Part shown: positions 58,217 through 64,000 of the stretch, in pieces
Position numbering within the stretch: position 1 is the first letter of the stretch
How the letters are laid out: every line of letters begins with the position of its first letter
Source: Blastomyces gilchristii SLH14081
Lineage: Eukaryota > Ascomycota > Eurotiomycetes > Onygenales > Ajellomycetaceae
Direction of reading: 5' to 3'
Assembly: GCF_000003855.2 (NCBI RefSeq)
Contig: NW_003101682.1
Coordinates: 683,178 to 747,177, forward strand
Length of the DNA stretch: 64,000 nt
Notes under the pieces: model-generated
Database searches by the model: none
The model's input: only the letters and a program-made list of their open reading frames with translations
Told to the model about the DNA's origin: nothing
Made by a program: the position numbers and the translations under genes

Positions 58217-60340
58217 TCATAGTCTCATAGGCTTGCTCACTAGATATTTCATCAGCATGTTGCTTAAGATTTCATTCAAGTATTTCATCTTCTCATTCAT
58301 CCGCAGATGATATGATGTTATTCTATGATATTTTGTCTGTAACTGGCTCATAAAATGCCTCATCACTTCTTCTATAAGGTTCACACTGTTATCAGTTAGA
58401 ATCTCATGCAGTATTTCATAGTTGATATAGATTTCATCATGTAGAAACTTCATCATCATCTTCTCTATTATCTCTGAAACTGCTTTCACAACTGATCAGT
58501 CAGTAGTGTAATCAATAGCAGTGATTATTCATTGATTTTCATTTGATATTCATGGTAATATGTCTATGAGATTCACTTCTCATCATTTGAACAGTTTTAT
58601 CATACACTTCATCTGATATTACACTTTCTCACATTCTAACTCTTTCTTAGATTCTTTCACAACCTGACAATTCAGGCACTTATGAGCATACATCTGAATG
58701 TTCTCAGTCATGCTTGGCCAGTATGCTCTTGATTTGAGTATGCTCATGAGTTCAGAGCTTTCTAAGTGACTGAATTCCTTGTGCATGTGAGTCACTAAGT
58801 TACATTTAAATGAAGATTCTAGATAGAGAGCTTCTGTGTATTCTAGATCACAGTAAAGCACAACATCATTTTCATTTCTCAATTTTCTCAGCTTGAAGTT
58901 CAGAAGCATCTCTTCTACTACTCTTGTGAGACACTTGTCATTCAATATCTTATCATTCTTCAAGTGAGAGATTATGATATTCACTCATTCTGATTTCTTG
59001 CATTCTCTCAGCACATTTAACACAAATGTTCCTTGTACCTGGTTCACAGAACCCTCACTCATGAAATCAGGTCTGTAACTGATTATATCAGATATCACTG
59101 TGTCTGATTTCTTTCAGTATTTAATATGAAGATTGTACACTTGAAACTCTGAGATTCAACATACTAAGTATTTGAAAGGTTTTGTCATTGATTATAGATA
59201 GATGAGACTTTCATGATCTGTGATCACTGTTGTTATATACCTGTTATTGATATATCTATTTCACAATGCCAGTGTATGCTTGATCACTAGCAATTTCTTT
59301 TCATATACTGAGTAATTGAGCTCAGTGCCTGATAGTTTTCTATCATTATACATTATCAGATGCAGCTTGCTGTTCTTACTCATCTATAGAAGAGTGTCTC
59401 TAATAGCTCATTTGAATGTGTCTGTCTTGATATAGAAAGGTTTATCATGATCTAATTGAATAAGCACTGAGAATGTTATTATATATTCTCTCAGTGTGAG
59501 AAAAGCCTCTTCACATACAGTATTTCAGATAATTAAATGAAACTTCTTCTTTCACAGATTTACATCTGTTTCTCTTAAGAGATCTGAAAGTGATGCAGAT
59601 ATTCATGTGAAATCCTTGATGAATTTGCAGTAATATGAGACCAACTCAAGAAACTGTTGTATATGATATATATTTCTCAGTCACAGTCAATTTACTATGA
59701 CATTCAATTTCTCTGAGATGAGGCTTATACAGTTATCACTCACTACATATTCTATAAACTCTAACTCTTCTATTTCAAACACACACTTGATTGATTTGAT
59801 ATAGAGCTTATACTCTGTCAGAGTTGTAAGTACTTCATTGAGATGCTTCAGATATTTGTTGTCTGAGTTTGAAAAGACTAGAATATTATCAAGATATATG
59901 AGATATGAGATTTCATTCTGTTTATAAAGAATTGTATTCATCATTGTTTAAAAGATAACAGACACATTTATCAGATTGAATAACATTGTCAGGAATTTAA
60001 ACTTCTCTCATTGTGTATTAAACATAGTTTACAGGACTGACAGTTCATCTATACAGATCTGCCAGTATTCTGAGAGAAGATTAATCTTTGATAGATATTG
60101 AGTGTTTCTCATCATATTTAACTGTTATTGAATCTATGACAGTGAATATTCATTCTTGATTGTAAGCTTGTTAAGTGCTTGATAATTGATACACATTCAT
60201 CACTTTTCACTCATCTATTTCATGAATAGAACTGGAAAGCCTCACACACTTGATAAGGATTGTATGAGATCATGTTCTAGAAGGTCTGTGATCTGATACT
60301 TCTGTTCTTCAAGATGCATTTATGACAGGGAATACACATT
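58217..60340 (-). pseudogene. Gypsy D pol: RT, RNase H, integrase
   Basis: RT at 59,687-59,944 has SYLIYLDNILVFSNS, where the YLDD box has become YLDN. The integrase HHCC finger at 58,619-58,984 keeps HMHKEFSHLESSELMSILKS, YWPSMTENIQ and HKCLNCQ. The integrase core at 58,217-58,489 keeps ILTDNSVNL and YHLRMNEKMKYLNEIL. All are on the minus strand in the order expected for Ty3/gypsy. Stops between the pieces are substitutions. Confidence 0.8.
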
Positions 60341-62450
60341 CTGATTGACTGGTTTTGTATCCCTTATGTCAATCTCATGTATGAATTCTTGTTTCAGCAG
60401 TAATTTCAGTAAAAGATCTGTTCAGAAGATCTTTTTATACTTCTTCAGAAGCTTCTTCATACACTTGTTCTTCTGTATATCTTTTATCTTAGTTTTCTCC
60501 ACTTCTGAGTCCTGTATAACATACAGAATGCTCTCAGATAAGGTCTTGTGAATTGTTCTCTTTACTTATTAATATATAAGCAGATTTAATTCTTCTATAT
60601 CAGAGACATGAAATGTTCTTCTCATATCAGTTGATAGAATTGTATGAACTGTTTTCTTTCTATTGATCAACTGCATATGATATGTACATCATTGAATCTG
60701 CAGATTGAATCTTTGAAATCAATTGAGTCTGAGAATAAGATTGTATTTCACATTCTGCAGCTCTCACACTCAAATATAGTAAGATCATTCTTCAAAGTGC
60801 AAGGAAACTCTTACTCTTACAGATAATATCAAATATCAGTTATCAGATAATCTTATGTGTTGAGGATTCTTCACTCAGTGAACCTCATTCAATCTTCAGA
60901 TCATATAATCATCAATATATTATATAGAAGCTTCTGTGTCTGCTAACACTTTTGCAGTCATCTCTCAATTCTTATTCAAGTGCCTCTTATACATTAACAT
61001 TTCAGGTCTTAAGACATTGAGATGAGTGTTCACTTTCTCATCTGCATCTCAGTCAGAAGCCTGCTTTCTCTTTATATTCACAGAATTCAGAGAGTCATCT
61101 AACACAGATATCTCTTTCACTTTGAAGACTTTTCATAGAATATCAGTGAGTGTCTTCAAGCTCACTGATTCTGCTAGTTTTTTGACTCTCTTGCTTCTCT
61201 TGACTGTACACACTGAGTGCAATCTTTTATATCATGATTTTAGCATCTGCAGTTGAAGCAAGCTTAATACTCATAATATCAAGATTTTCACTCAGAGAAT
61301 CTCTTTTTCAGAGAATTCAGCACTTTAGTAATAACATTCAGATCTAGATTCATCACATCTAAGTGTGTAACTTGTGTCATAGAAGTCTGATTATCTGTTC
61401 TTCACTGAGATATACTTGATTACAGTATTTTCTGTCACAATTGACTTGCTTATTTCTATATAATGAGAATATTGTATACTTCTTTCACTGTGTCTGATTA
61501 TGAGATTAAGCATTTTCATTTCACTCTTAACTTGAGTGTAAGATCATGAATGAAGATCTATAAATAGAAAGATGTTAAAAGCTCTTCATTCAATGTGAGA
61601 TAGTATAAACTGAAGTATGTGAAGTACAATATAAGATCACTTACTTATTTATACTCAGTGAAGTATTTGTAATACTTATCTTATATATTCACTTTCTTAA
61701 AGTTGTACAAGATTCATTTGAAAAACTCATTTCATGTTTATGAGAATGAATATCACTCTGAGTCTGTGAGATTCATCTTTTCATCAGTTATTTATAATGA
61801 CTTCACTTTTTCATGTAGAAATGTAGCAGATCTTAAGACTTATTGAAATTTCATTAACTATCTGTCTATAAGTTCATATTCAATCTGATAATATGATCAT
61901 ATCTGACTTAGCCAGCTGATTACAGCATCATTTTTTTAGTTATTATGAAAGCTTGATAACTTTAGCAGATCTTCTGACTTGATATATTTCATACTCAGAT
62001 TCTCATTCTGCACAGTAATCTCTGATGATGTGTACACTTCTGAAGAGATTGTGAACAATTATGATGAGATCTTCAGGTTCAGTATAGTCATCTATCTATG
62101 TAAATATTCAATCTTTCACTGTAGATCTAAGATCTGGTTTTCTCTATTCTTATTAATAATGATGATTGTGTCAGCAAAGCTCTTCATAGTGAATACTTGA
62201 TCTGCAGTGAATGTTAATTATTATTTAACTTCTGTCTCAGCCTGCTACTGTGTACACAAGACCTCAATCTTGTTTAGAATTCTTATACATATACAGAGCT
62301 TTGATTCTGATTCAGCAGTCTCAGCTGCTTTTCTTACTGCTTTAAGTAAACTCTCTGAGAGGTTCTGCATATCTTCTGATTCAGATAACAGAGAAGAATG
62401 TTATTCATATCAGCTAGAGAAGGTATTCATTTCAGTGATTTTATTATTAA
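60341..62450 (-). pseudogene. Gypsy D gag and protease remnant
   Basis: A zinc knuckle on the minus strand at about 61,217-61,258 reads CFNCRC, stop, NHDIKDC, a CX2CX4HX4C motif. The flanks have charged residues but no long open frame. The protease should lie at about 60.6-61.1 kb and is not readable. Plus-strand open frames here are shadows. Confidence 0.6.
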
Positions 62451-62454
62451 TTAT

Positions 62455-62545
62455 ATAATGTCTATTATTATTACTGTATCATTATATTACTATATCACTG
62501 TATTATTATATTACTATATTACTGTATCATTATATTGTTATATAA
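62455..62545 (+). repeat. AT microsatellite-like repeat (TATTATATTACTA units)
   Basis: Repeats of TATATTACTA and TATCACTGTA/TATCATTATA in the gypsy D leader, imperfect with a 10-15 bp rhythm. Confidence 0.65.
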
Positions 62546-62882
62546 TTTCTGTTATTATTGTACAACTTCAGTGATGATCATCTCTCTCTTTTATTCTTCT
62601 TTTGAGTAGAGAGTGAACTTCTTTGAATCTCATTCACTGCTCTCATTTTCTTTCTCACATCTTATTCATTCATATATGTGGCATTCACCTGAGCATGGAG
62701 TTTTCCCTTAACAAGTGAAGCAGTATTAATTGAATGCTTTTTCACTCATCACTCTTTATACACTATCTTTTGAGGTGTTCTAGAACCACACTGATATGAT
62801 AACTATAAATCACTTTGTAAACAGAATTATCATGTCCTGGAGGAGCCTGCACTTCTCATCAGTTTTTAGACATGCTACTAGA

Positions 62883-63062
62883 TGTGATTCAAAGATTGCT
62901 TAAGCCAGTGTATGATTACAGGCATACGCCGGCTTCTTATATATTGAATCTTGTATGCTAAATTAATTAGTGGCCGCTATGGCCCCCCCTTTACATTCGT
63001 ACGCTAGTAGTTCGGAAGCGGCCGCGTTATTATCCGACGGTCGTACGTTCTTCCGAACCACA
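62883..63062 (-). repeat. Gypsy D 5' LTR
   Basis: 180 bp, matching 54,760-54,939. The segment 62,995-63,058 keeps CpG (TTCGGAAGCGGCCGCG, CCGACGGTCGTACG) lost from the other LTR. Confidence 0.9.
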
Positions 63063-63105
63063 ACTGTTTCTCACTGTATCTCAAGAAAGAGATTGTAAAG
63101 ATTTT

Positions 63106-63411
63106 TGTAACGGGCTGCGCCCGATCAATTATATAGACTATTTCATTACACTTCATAGATTCTTCTGCTTCACTCTTGAACATGTACACTCTGATTCTCG
63201 GCCATTCTCAATCACTGATTCTCAGCTGTCACAAACATGTATAAATTCTTTCACCCCGAAGCTTCACTGTATATATTATTATATATGTGTATAAATATTC
63301 ACTCTGATCACTGATTTCTACACTTTCTCTTTCTTTCCTTCTCTCACATTTTTATCTTTGATATATAAGACCTATATATTATATCAATCTATTCAGTGTA
63401 GGTCTCTTACA
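63106..63411 (+). repeat. Gypsy E 5' LTR (about 306 bp)
   Basis: Starts TGTAACGGGCTGCGCCCGAT, the least mutated LTR start in the window, and ends GTCTCTTACA. The predicted self-primer reads CACATTTTTAT and the site after the LTR ATAAAAATATT, so pairing is partly lost. Confidence 0.9.
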
Positions 63412-63722
63412 CTATAAAAATATTCATCATCTTCTTATTAGAAAACAATTATTCATATATCATCTTCTCATTAGAAACAATTATTTATCAAGAGATGTCT
63501 GAATGTGTAACAACACATAAGAAATAGAGAAACAGTTAAACAGTTAAGCAGACACTGAGTTCTTAGATAGAAGCTTACTCATCAGCCACTCTGACTCTGC
63601 AACAAGATCTTACAAGAGAATATCAGTAAAAGACCTGAGAGTTCTGACACTCAGATATATGAGAATACAATTACACTTCTTCAGATTTCACAGATATCAT
63701 ATATCTGATAATTAATATAATC

Positions 63723-64000
63723 ATGTCTAACAATAATATGAAACTCTCAAACACAAGTATAGATATGATACTACAGTGACTCTGAGTAATGTTGAAATTA
63801 CAACAGTAACAGATAGCAGACATGCACATGACTTAACAACTTCAATATGAAGAGATTCAATGATTAACTCATGTGATTTCAACATCTACAGAATTGAATA
63901 CAAAAGTGCTGAAAGACTGCTTAAATGCTTCTGTATATTTCAATACTTCTGATCTCACTCTCTACTCATTATGAAGAATGAAAATGCTTGTGAAACTGAG
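63723..64000 (+). pseudogene. Gypsy E gag, partial
   Basis: ATG at 63,723 (MSNNNMKLSNTSIDM) in the same position as in gypsies A and B. Early TGA stops replace Trp. It continues beyond the window. Confidence 0.7.

Larger units (their letters stand above)
54760..63062 (-). mobile_element. Gypsy D: 8.3-kb Ty3/gypsy element of a second family, with antisense ORFs
   Basis: 180-bp LTRs at 54,760-54,939 and 62,883-63,062 (TGTGATTCAAAG ... CCGAACYACA), with ACTG repeated outside both (54,756-54,759 and 63,063-63,066) as a probable 4-bp duplication. Minus-strand order: LTR, gag knuckle (about 61,217-61,258), RT (59,687-59,944), integrase zinc domain and core (58,217-58,984), purine tract (TTCTCTCTCAC on the plus strand at 54,940), LTR. 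The LTR differs entirely from the A/B/C family. The region 55.0-56.9 kb carries plus-strand ORFs instead of pol. Confidence 0.85.
63106..64000 (+). mobile_element. Gypsy E: fifth copy of the A/B/C family, cut by the window end
   Basis: A 5' LTR at 63,106-63,411 is followed by the family leader and the gag start at 63,723. It runs past the window end. It begins 43 bp after gypsy D. Confidence 0.88.

Noticed and set aside
62461..62560. Possible CRISPR-like or satellite array
   Set aside because: Units are short, imperfect and AT-only, with no constant repeat and unique spacer pattern; it is a microsatellite.
62860..62885. Self-priming site for gypsy D like that of the other family
   Set aside because: Only seven bases (CTAGTAG with CTACTAG) pair between the leader and the LTR, too few to separate from chance.

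Overview
This window looks like nuclear DNA of a filamentous ascomycete (Pezizomycotina). The two intact protein-coding loci carry introns of 53-75 bp with GTAAGT-like donors and CTAAY-like branch sites. They encode a Mga2/Spt23-type membrane-tethered transcription factor and the TRAPPII subunit Trs130. The rest is AT-rich, CpG-poor and dominated by transposons inactivated by C-to-T and G-to-A transitions, the pattern left by repeat-induced point mutation (RIP). Long AT-rich blocks full of gypsy elements beside normal-GC genes are known in Eurotiomycetes, especially Onygenales such as Blastomyces and relatives. That placement is inference.

Layout. 1-14.1 kb is the gene-bearing, normal-GC part: a broken rhodopsin-like (SAT4/PTH11-type) membrane protein gene, the mga2-like gene (3450-7994, four exons), a G-rich minisatellite, and the TRS130/TRAPPC10 gene (9354-14055, four exons, one apparent 1-nt frameshift). 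Composition changes sharply after 14.45 kb. 14.7-22.7 kb is a heavily mutated element (here R) with weak terminal inverted repeats and transposase-like remnants, itself hit by a 507-bp hAT-type miniature element.

22,744-52,619 is one copia retrotransposon on the minus strand, with two 124-bp LTRs and an ATTAC target duplication, expanded to 29.9 kb by nested insertions. A 5'-truncated LINE on the plus strand (23,951-28,856, 15-bp target duplication) sits in pol. A second LINE on the minus strand (about 31,913-45,187) sits in gag. Inside that LINE is gypsy A, and inside gypsy A is a complete gypsy B (34,540-40,221, duplication ATTTC). Gypsy C (45,193-50,875, minus, duplication TGCAG) landed at the 5' edge of the second LINE. 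Removing the insertions leaves about 6 kb, a normal copia size. The copia leader also holds an LTR-like segment abutting an antisense copy of a whole tRNA.

52.6-53.1 kb is a second R end carrying a 65-bp derivative of the hAT element. It is followed by a decayed solo gypsy LTR, a short unmutated island and a 163-bp tandem duplication. 54,760-63,062 is a different gypsy element (D, minus strand, 180-bp LTRs) with a block of plus-strand cysteine-rich ORFs opposite its pol. A further gypsy of the A/B/C family (E) starts at 63,106 and runs off the window.

The A/B/C/E family encodes gag, protease, RT/RNase H, integrase and a C-terminal chromodomain. Its leader appears able to pair with the start of its own transcript, as in the self-priming Tf1/sushi chromoviruses. 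No CRISPR array, rRNA operon or plainly functional tRNA gene was seen.
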